From NCBI GenBank assembly GCA_030512295.1, contig JAULSR010000011.1, positions 744,001-808,000 on the forward strand: DNA of 64,000 nt. The letters are read 5' to 3'. The position numbers were made by a program, and so were the translations under genes. Origin of the DNA: Bombardia bombarda. Taxonomy: Eukaryota; Ascomycota; Sordariomycetes; Sordariales; Lasiosphaeriaceae. How positions within the stretch are numbered: position 1 is the first letter of the stretch; the number at the start of each line of letters is the position of its first letter. Under the pieces are notes generated by a model. It was not told where the DNA came from and ran no database searches. It worked only from the letters and a program-made list of their open reading frames with translations. Positions 23,593 to 34,568 of the stretch are shown piece after piece.

Positions 23593-24778
23593 GATGGATG
23601 GATGGTGTTGCTCGAACCGTGTGGGGGAAAGAGGGTGGTGCAATACAGGCACAAAGAGGAGGCCATTGGTTTTAAGAGAGGCATCGGGAGGAACGTATTA
23701 CTACATAATGTAAGCAGGTCCTGGGACGGTCTGGTCTTGTGATTCATATTACAAGATTTCCTTTGGCTCTTAGCAGCGTTTGGTGTGTATCTCCAGGTGT
23801 AGGTTGCAGCCGGGCTCGGCTTGCGGCGGCACAAAGAGACACAGACGCCCCTTTACGGCCTTATCTATTATCGGCCACAGTGGGAGGCCAGCGGCACCTT
23901 GATGTCGACATTCCTCTTTAGGCCTTGGGCCTGGGCCGGTTAAGCTTTGGCTGGTGTATTGGGAGGGCTCGGGATGCGGCAAATAGCGGGTCGACAAGCA
24001 ACACCTCCCACCAATTCCACGTTTGCCAGTGATTGGAACTGTGGTGAATAATCTTGTCGGCCGAAATATCCATTGCTATTCCCTTCACTGGATGATGCCC
24101 CCACGCCGCTGTGGCCGGAGATTTGGCATGATGTTGTATGCAACCACTTGGCCGACTGCGCTGATATTTCGATGTCTCGTGCGTAATTCGGACTGGAAGA
24201 TTGTGAAATTGGCAATTGGATAGATTTTTGTTGTTGAAGTGGGTGTTCTTCAATCTCAGAAGAATAGCAAGAATTCTTGTGTTGGATTCCTCATCGACGG
24301 AATGTAGGCCCTGGGGAATATCCACAGACAGTGACGTACCCCTCGGCATTTGTACCTACCTAGGTACATAGGTACGTTGCTCCAACTGTCCGTGCGTTTT
24401 ATCCAGTGAGGGGGAGCTAGGGAGGAGCTACCTAGGTAGGGACCCAGGCACCCTATGGAGTGCCTCCACCCGCCAGCTGTTTAGCTTGGAGATGATTTTC
24501 CTCCCTAGAGCTGCAAGGCTGAAAGGCTGAAATTACACGACAAAACATTTACTGGTGCGATGACTTGTTGCGATTCCAATTGACACGGACGACAACGCGC
24601 TTTTTAGTACTACATCAATCCAGCAACTTGTCGACTCTGTGTCTGACCCATCATCCCTTGGCGATCGAGCGCGGATCCAACAACCAAGGCAACCGCTCGC
24701 AACCCGATCGCGACCGACCTACTCTGCCGGTTTTCCCGACGATTGCTTTGGATTCGCGCAAAGGTGCGCAAAATCACA
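23593..24778. other. Divergent promoter region between P450 and Nup42
   Basis: About 1.2 kb shared upstream region of two divergent genes. No gene is supported. It contains two TACCTAGGTA clusters at 24353-24375 and 24429-24440. Confidence 0.5.
24353..24440. repeat. Cluster of TACCTAGGTA-type palindromic words
   Basis: The stretch 24353-24375 contains TACC, TACCTAGGTA and a following ATAGGTAC. A second CTACCTAGGTAG lies at 24429-24440. Similar words occur near 18.58, 44.85, 45.06-45.12 and 55.15 kb, always outside coding sequence. Confidence 0.5.
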
Positions 24779-26780
24779 ATGGCCATCTGCAGGTTCTACC
24801 AGCAGGGCTTCTGTCGCAATGGAGGTACGCGCACCCTCCACCAACCACGCCCCGATCGCGACACCTTCCTTGCCTTGTTTTTCATCCTCGAGAAGATCGA
24901 CGCGGATGAACGAATACGAAGTGCGCATGAAATGGTTCATGCTGACCATGTCTCCAACTCCCAGCCAACTGCAGATTCGAGCATCCCGCCAAACCTGGCC
25001 AACAACAGCAAAAGCAACAAGCGCAGTCTGGAAACCGATTCAGTGCCCTGAGTGGCGGACAGAACCAAGGAAGACAAGCAGGTACGGATGTTGCCTAACT
25101 GAAGGGGATGTCATGGCCAGGTGCTGACCCTCTTCCCTCCCAGAGCTACCATACAGCCTCAGCGCCGAGGTCATTGAGCGCGACTTGCGCAACGAACTAC
25201 CAACATGGATACTCTCGTGTTATGGCCCCGGACGGGACGCTCCAGAACAGCTGTTTGGCGGACACCCACGCGAACAAAGTCTCGAGGAGATAAGGCTTCA
25301 TTACATGCAGGGCGCCATGTCTGGAAACCCCCAGGGGGCTGTATGTTGACCCGAGACAAGATGGACGATGAGCCCTCCGCTGACCTCCTCCCAATAGCTT
25401 ACCGAGATCGAAGGCTTGTATCAGAATGCCCAACAGCAGATTAATCACACCCTCAGCAACATCAACCCGGCGATACAGTTTATTGTGGATGCCGCAAACA
25501 AGCATCCTAATCGGATAGATGTCTGTAAACAAGGCACGCAGCCCACACAGGCGGTTGGCGCTTTTGCACGGAATCAACAAACGAACAATGCATTTGGCAA
25601 CACCACAAATTCATTCCAGTCAACGCCATCCGCAAACCCCTTTGGCGCGCCTGCTGCCACCACCAATACCAATGCCTTTGGACAGGCGCCCACATTGGGT
25701 CAAAAGGCCAACCCGTTTGGCGCCCCAGCGTTTGGGCAGCCAGCACCACTGGGCAATACATCTGCCTTTGGTCAGCCTGGTCCCCAACCAACTGGATTTG
25801 GCCAAGCAAGCACCCTCGGCGCAAAGCCAAACCCATTTGGACAGCCAGCATTCGGCCAGACAGCATCCCTCGGCCCGAAACCGAACCCGTTCGGCACGGC
25901 ATTCGGCGGCGCACAGCAGCCGGCGTCGTCGAACCCCTTTGGACAGCCGGCACAGACGCCCAGCCCCTTCGGTCAAGTAGCCGCCAACACTACCCCTACC
26001 GCAAATCCATTCGGTCAGCCAGCCGTCCCCGCACCCTCCGCCAACCCCTTTGGCCGGCCACCAGCAGCCTCCAACCCATTCGGGCAACCAACTCTCGCTC
26101 CCGCCCCCGCCCCCACAACAAACCCATTTGGCGCCCCCGCTGCCCCAGCCCCGGCCGCGCCCAGCGGACTCGGACAACCACCCGCCCTGGGCCAGAAGCC
26201 CAACCCGTTTGGCACACCAGGGTTCGGCCAGCCTGCCGCGGCAGCACCAGCAGCACCAGCAAGCAATCCCTTTGGCCAGCCTCTCGCTCAGCAACAACAG
26301 CAGCAACAACAACAACCGCCCGCCACAACAAACCCATTCGGCGCCCCAGCGGGCAACGCCTTCGCCTCCCTCCCCGCAACCACAACCCCAGCAGCAGCGG
26401 CACCAGGCAAAGGCCCCTACGCCGCCGACGCATCCCGCCAACACCCCGACATCTCGGCGTACGCCTCCAACGGCCCCGACGGCCGCCTGCGTATGTTCAA
26501 GGGCAAGCCTGTTGTCTGGCAGGTGCCCAAGTCCAGTCCGGCCGCTGCAGCAGGGAAAGAGGTGCCGGTTATCAGAAATTTCGATGGGAGTTCTACGAGG
26601 GTGTGGTTCCCTACAGGGGCGCCGCCGTATACGACAGAGACGGAGGCAGATGATCGGGCGGTGTATGGCCGGGAGGATGTCAGGAGGACGTGGGAGAGTT
26701 TTATGCAAACGGGGAGATGGGAGGGGGGATCGATGCCGGAGGTTCCGCCGTTGAGAGAGTTTTGTGCGTGGGACTTTTAG
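24779..26780 (+). CDS. NUP42: Nup42-type FG nucleoporin with CCCH zinc finger, 580 aa
   Basis: Exons 24779-24824, 24965-25081, 25144-25340 and 25398-26780 join to 580 residues. The CCCH zinc finger (C-x7-C-x5-C-x3-H, residues about 4-22) is split by the 140-nt first intron and appears only after splicing. A helical segment follows (residues about 60-165). Then comes a long FG region dominated by NPFG and AFG units with Ala/Pro/Gln linkers, and a compact C terminus with a MPEVPP motif resembling the Gle1-binding tail of Nup42/NUPL2. In the family this nucleoporin sits on the cytoplasmic face of the pore and, with Gle1 and Dbp5, promotes mRNA export. A Gln tract lies near 26289-26318. Fission yeast calls the homologue Amo1. 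Confidence 0.9.
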
Positions 26781-27043
26781 GAGGGTGTTCACCGGCTTCT
26801 AAGAGTAGATATCTAAGCGTTGGATGATTTCTGCTGGCAAAGGATCAGATAGAAATGATGCTGTCCGCCGGCATCCAGTTGGTCGGGGTACAACCATGGA
26901 GACTAGGATACTCCCAAATGACGGGGATACACACCACCCCATATCCCGACACCTGGAACAAAGATGAGAAGGGCGTCAAGAATACATTCCAAACACGTGG
27001 AGTTGTAATTTGGCCACCCCAAGCCACCTCACAGTACCCATAC

Positions 27044-29116
27044 CTAACCCACCATCCCCCCACCTCTCGCCATCTTCTTGGCCCTCTGATCCCGTCTATT
27101 ATGGTTCGCCCTGCTCCCCTTATTCGCTTCCTTCCTTCGCTGGGCCAAAGCCCCATCAACCGGGGCACCACCAGCACCACTTCCTCCTGCACCTCCCCTT
27201 GCGCCACCTCCTCCCCGTCCTCCTCTCCCCTGTCCTCGTCCACCACCACCACCACCTCCTCCTCCTCCTCTCCCTCCCCGTCCGGCCTGTCCCTGGCCCT
27301 GACCCTGACCAGGCCCAGGACTATCGCTCGCCTCATCCTCTCCGCCATCCCCACCTGCATTCCCAGCCCGCCACGAAGTCTTCCCCACCTCCGCCTGCCG
27401 TCCGCTCCACTCGCCATACCTCGCCATCAATCTCTTCTTCTGGCCTGGATTCCTGTTCAACATAACCGCCCACCCCTCGATCGCCTCGTCCGTCATGCCC
27501 GTCTCGTCCCGCAGCCTTGCGCGCTCGCCGCCACGGCGCGTCGCGGCGTCCCGCTCAAAGAGCTTGGGCGCGGCCTGCAGCGCGCGGAACAGCGTTGCCT
27601 CGGTGTCTTGATTCAGTAGCAAGTCGGCCTCGGTCTTGGGCGCGTCGACGGTGCCGCCGACGTCGGCGGCGTCGTAGGTGTCGTCGCGCTCGTCGTCGTC
27701 TGAGTCGAAGGCGGCGAGGGCGGAGAAGATGGCGGCTTTGTTTGGGGTGGTAGAACGGTCGGCGAGGAGCATGTCTGCGTCGAGGTTGCGCTTGCCGAGC
27801 TGGAGCTTGGAGGTGTCGAAGGCGAGTCGGTCGAGGGGGTCGTCGTCGAAGATGTTGTGGCGGTAGGAGAGGGGTTGCAAAGGGGGAGTGGAGTGGGGGA
27901 CGAGACGGTCGGGATGGGGGGTTGTGGTAGGAGTGGTATGTGAGAGTTCCTCGGTGCGGTCGGCGGTTTGGAGGTGGGGGGGGAGAGAGTCCTCGAGGAG
28001 GTGGAGGATCACTTGCTCGGTATCGTCGGCGTATTCGTCGAGGAGTTTGGCGACGAAGGCTGAGCCAAAGTCGGGGAAGAGGTCTTGGACTTGTGAAATT
28101 TTGCTCATGCGGTGAATGTGGATTTCTTGCTGTGCGTGGCCCTCGTCGAGCGCGGCGAGGCCCTTGCCCTTGTCAATCTTGCGCTTGATCAGACGTTTGG
28201 GCTTTGCCATCCCGCCGCCGGCTTTGCGGAACGTGCCCAGCTCGGCGATGATGGACTTTGTCCGGCTGGAGGCGCTGCCAGATTCATCTAGCTTGCGCCG
28301 AAGCTGCTGGAGGATGGGTGTTGATGTTACTAGTTCAGCTACCAGAGAGTCGTTGACGTTGGTCGGGCCAGCCTTGTGTGCGTCGGCGGCAGTCTTTAAA
28401 GAGTAGAGCTGGTCGGTTAGTGTAGAGATCTTTTGACCGTCGACTAGGCCAATAAGAGATAGGTATGTCGTCGCGATGAGGACCTTTCGTAATGGTGGGT
28501 TCATGATCTTGTAGCAGCTGATGAGGCCGTCGAGGAAGTCGCTGCCAGCGAGAAAGAAGGCAGCCATCGATGGACAGGCATCGATGAGGCCATTCACTCG
28601 GTCTAGTCGCTCCTCGATGCCCCTTAAATCTCCTCCTCGTAGGCCAGCATCCAAATTTTTGATGAGAAACTTTTTAAGTCCGCCTAAAGAAGTATCGAGA
28701 AGTGTCTGTGACGGCCCCGAAAGGTGTGCTACAAGGCTCTCTACCTTCTTCTTGCCATAGACCTGACGCAGGTCCGCAAGGAACTCCCATTGCGCCAATC
28801 CGCTGGGTGGCGATGAGGACTGAAGCAGTTTGGTCGTCAACAGAAAACAGTCCTTGAGCAACCTCTTTGCCGACTGCGATGGGCCGAGGATGCTGACTCC
28901 GCTTTGCGCTGTCTCTCGGGTGAATGAGGTGAGGAAAGTTGTGAGACTCTCATCCTTGGTCGAAATGCCGACAAAGTCTGAGTCGGAAAGAGATAAATGG
29001 CTGTCTAGCAGGGCAAGCCAGGCATCGAGACATGCAACCCATTCATCGGGCAAAAACTGGTCCCTCCAGGCGGCGAGAGGGAACAGTGCAAAGGCGGGGA
29101 GATTTGAGGAAGCCAT
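27044..29116 (-). CDS. CUE3: CUE-domain RQT-complex subunit (Cue3/ASCC2-like), 690 aa
   Basis: A single exon. An N-terminal helical ASCC2-like domain spans about residues 1-290. A CUE domain at about 338-380 (VQDLFPDFGSAFVAKLLDEY, then VILHLLED) should bind ubiquitin. A C-terminal RGG/Gly tract at about 600-655 is followed by a basic tail (RRKEANKGSRANHNRRDQRAKKMARGG). In the family, Cue3 with helicase Slh1 and Rqt4 forms the RQT complex, which splits collided, ubiquitinated ribosomes; human ASCC2 works with ASCC3. The Gly-rich tract is longer than I would expect and may be RNA-binding. The start ATG at 29116 opens MASSNLP and agrees with the family layout. Divergent from RPS20 across 650 bp, so two translation-related genes share an upstream region. 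Confidence 0.87.
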   Translation of the reverse strand: MASSNLPAFALFPLAAWRDQFLPDEWVACLDAWLALLDSHLSLSDSDFVGISTKDESLTTFLTSFTRETAQSGVSILGPSQSAKRLLKDCFLLTTKLLQSSSPPSGLAQWEFLADLRQVYGKKKVESLVAHLSGPSQTLLDTSLGGLKKFLIKNLDAGLRGGDLRGIEERLDRVNGLIDACPSMAAFFLAGSDFLDGLISCYKIMNPPLRKVLIATTYLSLIGLVDGQKISTLTDQLYSLKTAADAHKAGPTNVNDSLVAELVTSTPILQQLRRKLDESGSASSRTKSIIAELGTFRKAGGGMAKPKRLIKRKIDKGKGLAALDEGHAQQEIHIHRMSKISQVQDLFPDFGSAFVAKLLDEYADDTEQVILHLLEDSLPPHLQTADRTEELSHTTPTTTPHPDRLVPHSTPPLQPLSYRHNIFDDDPLDRLAFDTSKLQLGKRNLDADMLLADRSTTPNKAAIFSALAAFDSDDDERDDTYDAADVGGTVDAPKTEADLLLNQDTEATLFRALQAAPKLFERDAATRRGGERARLRDETGMTDEAIEGWAVMLNRNPGQKKRLMARYGEWSGRQAEVGKTSWRAGNAGGDGGEDEASDSPGPGQGQGQGQAGRGGRGGGGGGGGGGRGQGRGGRGGGGARGGAGGSGAGGAPVDGALAQRRKEANKGSRANHNRRDQRAKKMARGGGMVG

Positions 29117-29768
29117 GAGGGGAGGTCAAGGTTGATGATACGTTGAAAGGGTAGCGCCAAGCCAGGATCTGGACACTGGAAAGAACGAATTGCCGAATGA
29201 GTTCGCAATGATGCAATGCAAGTCTGAAAAGCGCACGCTGAAAATAAGAAATGGGATATCGGGTCCCGAACAGTGAAGCAGAGTGAATGTTGGCGAAAAT
29301 TACGACAAAAAAAGGAAACTTTCCTCATGCATATAAAACACAAGCAACCGTCAGTGAGTCTTTCGCCGCATGCCGCTGACCAGATGTGTCATCAATCAGC
29401 CTCTGGTTGGGCAATCCTTGGCGGACATTTTGACAGGCACCAGCCGCACTTAACCTACCGCCCACCAGCCCAAATCCATGCGCCACATCGTTCGCCGAAC
29501 CAGCCCTGACCGTACCCTAGCTGATGCGCCACAGCTCCCCGCGACGCCACACCACGCAGAGCCCGAAGGTGTGGGAAAATAAATTCCTGGGTCGAAAAAA
29601 GAAGACCACCGGAACGGATCACCACCCTCCCCGAACATCACCAACCAGCCTTCATCACTTTGCAGAAGCGTCAAGAAAGACCTTCGAGTCGTGAAGAGCA
29701 GTCAATCCAACTAATTCTTTCAACCCTTTACCTTTTTTCCACCCAACCCACCCAACCCAACCGTCAAC
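29117..29768. promoter_or_regulatory. Bidirectional promoter region, CUE3 / RPS20
   Basis: A 650-bp gap between divergent starts. Near RPS20 there is a pyrimidine-rich stretch (ctttcaaccctttaccttttttccacc, about 29718-29744, interrupted by a few purines), typical of fungal ribosomal-protein promoters. No other gene is seen. Confidence 0.45.
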
Positions 29769-30257
29769 ATGTCGTACAACAAGGCTGAGAAGGATTTCGG
29801 CGGCGAGGCGCCCGTACGTTGACCATCCCTCCCATCTCGCCGTCGCTAACTGATTGACTAACCTCCCTTTGCTATGTTCAGAAGCAGCACCGCATCCGCA
29901 TCACCCTCACCTCGCGCAACGTCACCTCCCTCGAGAAGGTCGTCACCGAGCTCATCGACCGCGCGAAGTCCAAGGACCTCAAGGTCAAGGGCCCCGTCCG
30001 TCTTCCCACCAAGACCCTCAAGATCACCGTACGTTGGCCTCCTCGTTTCTCCTCGACTATCTCTCCACCTACTTACAAGTTCCCCCCAAACACAGACCCG
30101 CAAGACCCCCTGCGGAGAGGGTTCCAAGACCTGGGACTGCTACGAGATGCGCATCCACAAGCGCCTCATCGACTTGACCGCCCCCACCGAGATCGTCAAG
30201 CAGATCATCATCAACATCGAGGCCGGTGTTGAGGTTGAGGTCACCATTGCCGCTTAA
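29769..30257 (+). CDS. RPS20: 40S ribosomal protein S20 (uS10), 117 aa
   Basis: Exons 29769-29813, 29882-30028 and 30096-30257, introns 68 and 67 nt, both starting GTACGT. The protein starts MSYNKAEKDFGGEAPKQHRIRITLTSRN and carries the uS10 hallmarks: VKGPVRLPTKTLKIT, the eukaryote-specific CGEGSKTWD segment and the conserved MRIHKRLIDL strand. It ends VEVTIAA. uS10 lies in the head of the small subunit and, in yeast, is a ubiquitination site for ribosome quality control, so sharing a promoter with Cue3 is functionally suggestive, though probably chance. Codon use is strongly C-ending, as expected for a highly expressed gene. Full length and intact. Confidence 0.98.
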
Positions 30258-30964
30258 AAGCGGGACTTATTATCAATATCTCTCGTTGGGCTGGGAATTG
30301 GAGGAGGAAAAAAAGAAAAACACAAAGGTTGGAATGAAAAGAAGGGAGGAGAAGGTAGCAGCCGTCGTATAGTTGTAATAGACTATGGGGCGTCGTCCAT
30401 CCCCCGGATTTCGGACTGTCCATTTATTTGATCGGGATCTTTTTTGTGGTGGTGCTGTTGCTGGCACCGTGGTGTCGTGGTGAGCTAACTCTGCAAAGGT
30501 GGAGAGAGGGCGGGCAGGCTTTGAGCCGCCTCATGTCTTGTCTCCTGTCTGTCCAGATGGATGCCAAGTCAAGTCCCGTTGAGACCCTTCTCTTTGTAGA
30601 ATCTGTCCTCTTGGTGCTATGACTGCGTCGTTGGTACGCATCAGCCACCATCGAACTCAATTTCCGCCCAAAACACGAATGCGCATCACCAATTGCTCCC
30701 TCCAATGGCAAACAAGCCAGTTAAGACAGCCTGCGAGTTTACACAACGACTGACCGCTCAACTCCCATTTGTACAACACCTTCACATACCGTAGATACAC
30801 GCCTTCAACAACAGTCCCCTACGTATCCTAGCGAAGATACATCATACCAACGTCACATATACATAACACCTCATACCCCACTCACCCGCTCTGCCACCTC
30901 ACCACGGATCGCTCGCTTTGACGGCAAAAAAAAAAAAGAAAAGAACAACGAACATAGTAATTAA
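30258..30964. other. Convergent 3' region, no gene
   Basis: About 0.7 kb between the convergent RPS20 and dioxygenase genes. A and T tracts (for example the poly-A run at 30926-30938) suggest 3' UTR material. No supported coding frame. Confidence 0.5.
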
Positions 30965-32511
30965 TCAATCCTCCAACAACCCCAGCATCGCCTTCACCTG
31001 GCTTCGCTCACTCTTAAGCAACCTCGTCGTATCGTTTTGGTCCCCGCCAATCGTGACCTTCCCGTCCATCCCCCGCAGTCGGATCCGACGTTTCGGACGA
31101 CCGTCCTCCTCCATCTGCATCCGGTACTGCCGGGCCGTAAACACCTGGGGCGACACGTACGTGCCCTTGAGCCACCTGTCGCCCTCGCCCCCCGTCTTGA
31201 ACTCGTTCCGCCCGTGCAGCACGCGCGAGTTGTCAAAGATGATGCACTCGCCCGGCTTGAGCTTCACCTTCACCATGTTCTCGGGCGACGCGAGCATGGC
31301 GTGGAAAACCGCCGCCGCCTCCTTCCACTTGGCCAAGAACCCTCCCTTTTCCACAAGCCCGGGGAACGGCATGCGGAAGGGGGCCTGGAACGGCGGCGCC
31401 CAGTGCGTCCCCTTGATGTATTTGGTCTTGCGATCAATCTCGATCGTGGGCCACTGCGCCTCGTAGTGGTGCTGTCCGTCCTTGCTGCGGTAGTGGAACG
31501 GCACGCTGAACCAGGTCAGCACATTGTAGAGCTCCGGGTGCTCGATCTGCATGGCGTAGGCGGCGCGCACGCCGTCGCTGAAGAGCGACTCGCCGCCCTC
31601 GCAGCTGTTGGCGAGGCAGTGCAGGAGCTGCAGGCGCGGGATGGGCTCGTGGTACATGAGGTCCTGGTGCAGGCCGAGGAACTGTGAAGTGTAGGCGACG
31701 TTCTCGGCGCGCGGCTTGGACTTGACGTCCCACGTGGTGCCGTAGAAGGTGTGCTGCAGCATGCCGATGCGCTGCCCGATGCGCTCGACCTCGTCTTCCT
31801 TGTTGGGCACGTCGGTGACGAAGATCAGGCCCGTCTTGGAGAGCTGGTCCAAGGCGCGCTCGAAGGCGGCCGGGTTGGAGGAGGAGGTCCAGTCGGCGTG
31901 GGTGATGCGGCAGATGCCGTGCGAGAGGAGAGCATTGTACTTCGCGCGATTCCAGAGGGTGCGCTTGGCGGGTGTGAAGTTGGAGAGGCGCTCGCCGGTG
32001 AGGATGTTGTCGGCCCAGTAGTCGAGCGTCGCGGCGGGCCAGACCGAGGAGTGGATGCTTTGGTCTTCTGACGTGGTTGTCGTCTCATTCTTCCAGATGA
32101 CGGACAGGGAGCCATCGTCTGTGAGCTTGGCGCTACGGACCTGCGGGGTCACGGGAAGGTCGACGGTTGAGAAGTTCTTTTGGCCCGAGTCTGGGTCGAC
32201 GCACAGGGGCAGGTACACGAGTCGCGCAGCCAGAGGAGCGACAGCTTCAGACCCCCTTGGGCCCGGTTAACCAACAGCGCGTCGCGGCGCAGCTCAACCG
32301 CCGGCGTGAAGGTATGTTGTTTACTGAGATCTCCGGGGGTTTTACTGCTCAAATGCAGTTGTGGCGATGGACGAATGGGACTGGGTTGCGTAGGAGGTGG
32401 TGAGTTAGGCGTCTGCGATATGAGGCGATGACTGATTGTCAAAGGTGCGCATTTGACGGCATGTCCGAAACGCCGCCCCGCGGAAAGGGTGACAATCCGA
32501 GGCCGAATCAT
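30965..32511 (-). CDS. Gamma-butyrobetaine hydroxylase-like 2-oxoglutarate dioxygenase, one-base frameshift
   Basis: The ATG at 32511 opens a basic, mitochondrial-presequence-like N terminus (MIRPRIVTLSAGRRFGH). An N-terminal GBBH-like domain follows: LWLRDSCTCP in the first frame and LCVDPDSGQKNF in the second. Known proteins read through this Cys motif (LRDxCxCPxC) without interruption, so one base is missing at the G4 run (C4 on the coding strand) at 32206-32209. With it restored the protein is about 515 aa. The catalytic TauD-like domain has the iron ligands H-x-D (LGLHQDL) and a distal His (RVLHGR), plus WDVKSKP and GGESLFSDG. Family members hydroxylate gamma-butyrobetaine or trimethyllysine in carnitine synthesis. 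Which substrate applies here cannot be told. Fe(II), 2-oxoglutarate and O2 are the cofactors by family. Confidence 0.88.
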
Positions 32512-33300
32512 AGCTACTGAAGGAGGAACTGTGATGGGGATTGGGGATTGGGATACGGCCGCGATGCGACTTCGAAACGAGGAGGGGTGGAGGAGAGGAA
32601 TGGACGACGGTCACCTGCGTTGTTTGTGATTAGCGAAAGCGCGCCGTTGCGTTGCATGATGAGCAGTTTAGCCGAGGGTAGGACTTACTGTGACGGTCAA
32701 GTCAACTGGCGAGCTCATCTTTCTGCATTGCTCCCGCGCCAGCAAGATCGGGCCTGGAATCTCTGAATGTGGATGTTCGTTCTTGTTGGTGGCTAGTTGG
32801 CTAGTGGGGTGCCCTGGAAAGGGCGGGGTGCTCTTGCAGTCATGCTCAGTCAATAAAGCACTGGTTGGTGCACTGAGGCCAGGCAGCCCACTATTGGGGC
32901 CACACCTGGGGTCAGCATTCTTCTACCTTTCACGCTCTCGAATACCTCTTTCATCAGCTCTACGACCATAATTACCACGATTTAATACAATGCACTCTTT
33001 CACTCCCTATCATGCAATTATTTTCCGGCGGTGTTGGCCGGTTTGCGGGGCTGAACTATTGGCTTCGTGGAGCTACAAAGGCGGAGTCGGCTCGTCAGCT
33101 CGTCGGGTACCAACTGCCAAGAGCTTCAGAAGCTATGACTACAATGGTCACAGGGAAAAGGGGTTTAGTACCCGAAGTAAACAATAACGCAGAATATCGA
33201 ATCAGAAATTTCCTCGTGGACTACGGGCCTACGGCCTACATGCAGCCGAAAGTAGTACATATTGGAATGTATTATCCCATGTTTGATTGGTGAGAGCTAT
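32512..33300. other. Upstream region of the dioxygenase gene, no supported gene
   Basis: About 0.8 kb. A 93-codon frame on the plus strand (33012-33293) has an ATG but no domain or signal peptide, and I do not call it. Confidence 0.4.
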
Positions 33301-33549
33301 TCATAGAACTGTTGAGATGAGATCAGCCACTGGGTTGGGAAGAGGAAGGCCGAGACCTATTCTAGACATCGAATCCTCTCCCTGTCGGCCGAATGATCTG
33401 ACAGAAGCACCAGCAGCAGCAGCAGCTTGACGTTGCCTCTGTCGCTCACGTTCCTCGTCAGATACATTATAATGGTAATCCCTATCATCAACCACACTGG
33501 AGGGGTCTAAAGATTGTACGGGGACGCCGGACCCGCTCGAAACTGACAT
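33301..33549 (-). CDS. Possible small hypothetical protein, 82 aa
   Basis: An ATG frame in good context (acctacaATG, A at -3) encoding a charged, low-complexity peptide: DRDYHYNVSDEERERQRQRQ, a five-Ala run, then a Gly/Leu/Pro-rich end. I recognise no family. It might instead be the last exon of a gene starting further upstream (33707 or beyond), since a pyrimidine-rich TTTTTCCAG acceptor-like site lies just upstream of the ATG. Low confidence. Confidence 0.3.
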   Translation of the reverse strand: MSVSSGSGVPVQSLDPSSVVDDRDYHYNVSDEERERQRQRQAAAAAGASVRSFGRQGEDSMSRIGLGLPLPNPVADLISTVL

Positions 33550-34568
33550 TGTAGGTCGTTCGAAACGCTGAGACCGCCCGCGGGATGATTTCTATCAGAA
33601 GGAACCTGGAAAAAGGTGTGTGATCCAACTAGAGAGGTTGATGCGAAAGAAGGTATCCGTGTCTGGGTTTGAAGCAACCGCCTACGCAGAGACTGGACAT
33701 GACCCACGCGCAGAAAGTATACAAGGCCGGTAAATGGTAAAATACCCGACCTCTGAAGCGGCTGGGCCTTTGTTTTACTTTGTTTTCATACCGACATACC
33801 ATTTTGGGTTTCCCTACGGCGCTGCTACGCCCTTTGGCTGGATTTACGTACCGTTCATCAGTTTTTGGCTTCCCCCATCCGCAATCCTGACTGTTGACTC
33901 AGACCTAGTTGATGGGGTTCGTTGTTTATTTTTCGGTTTGTATATACCTTAGGTTGTTAGGTGTCAGATTGGTCCGATAGAACCTACACTTGTTAGATAA
34001 TTGCTTCACCCTTGTTACCCTGTAGACCCGAATCCAGGCGCGATTGGCGCCTTGCAACCCCTGGTCGCATGGATGGATCATAACAAACCGGTAATAGTGA
34101 TTCGTGTGGTGTTGGAAAGGTCCCCCTGGTCCCGCACCCATACCCAAGGCATGCGCATGCGCCTCGCGCCAAGCCTTTTTCACAGCCTTTGAGCTCAAAA
34201 AATCTGGAAAACGCATTCTGTCAACAAGTGCCTATTGGTCATCGCCAAGAACTGGCATACTTTGTATGCTACAATAGGCTGCATGTTTTGATTGTTTTGA
34301 CAAAAACAAACAAACAAACAAGTCCTCATCTTCACACCCTCTTCTCTTTCTCTTCTCACCATAAATTTCGACCACCAGTTCGTTACTTTCTTGTCTTCTA
34401 CAGCAATCTGCGCGTCAACCAATCCATCTGTTCTTCACCAGCATACCCTGTAAGGACGTCCCCAGTGAAGTAATCGATATAAAGTCCTGTCGTGGACATA
34501 TGCTGACTGGTACTAAATGACTTAAAGAAAAGCTACCAACGCATCACAGTCCGTCCTCTGCAAAGAAA
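33550..34568. other. Intergenic, no supported gene
   Basis: About 1 kb. Short frames only. The right end, pyrimidine-rich (cttctctttctcttctcacc at 34340-34359), is the likely promoter of the zinc-motif protein. Confidence 0.5.

Noticed and set aside
33012..33293. 93-codon plus-strand frame with ATG
   Set aside because: No signal peptide, domain or splice partner; length is within chance expectation.
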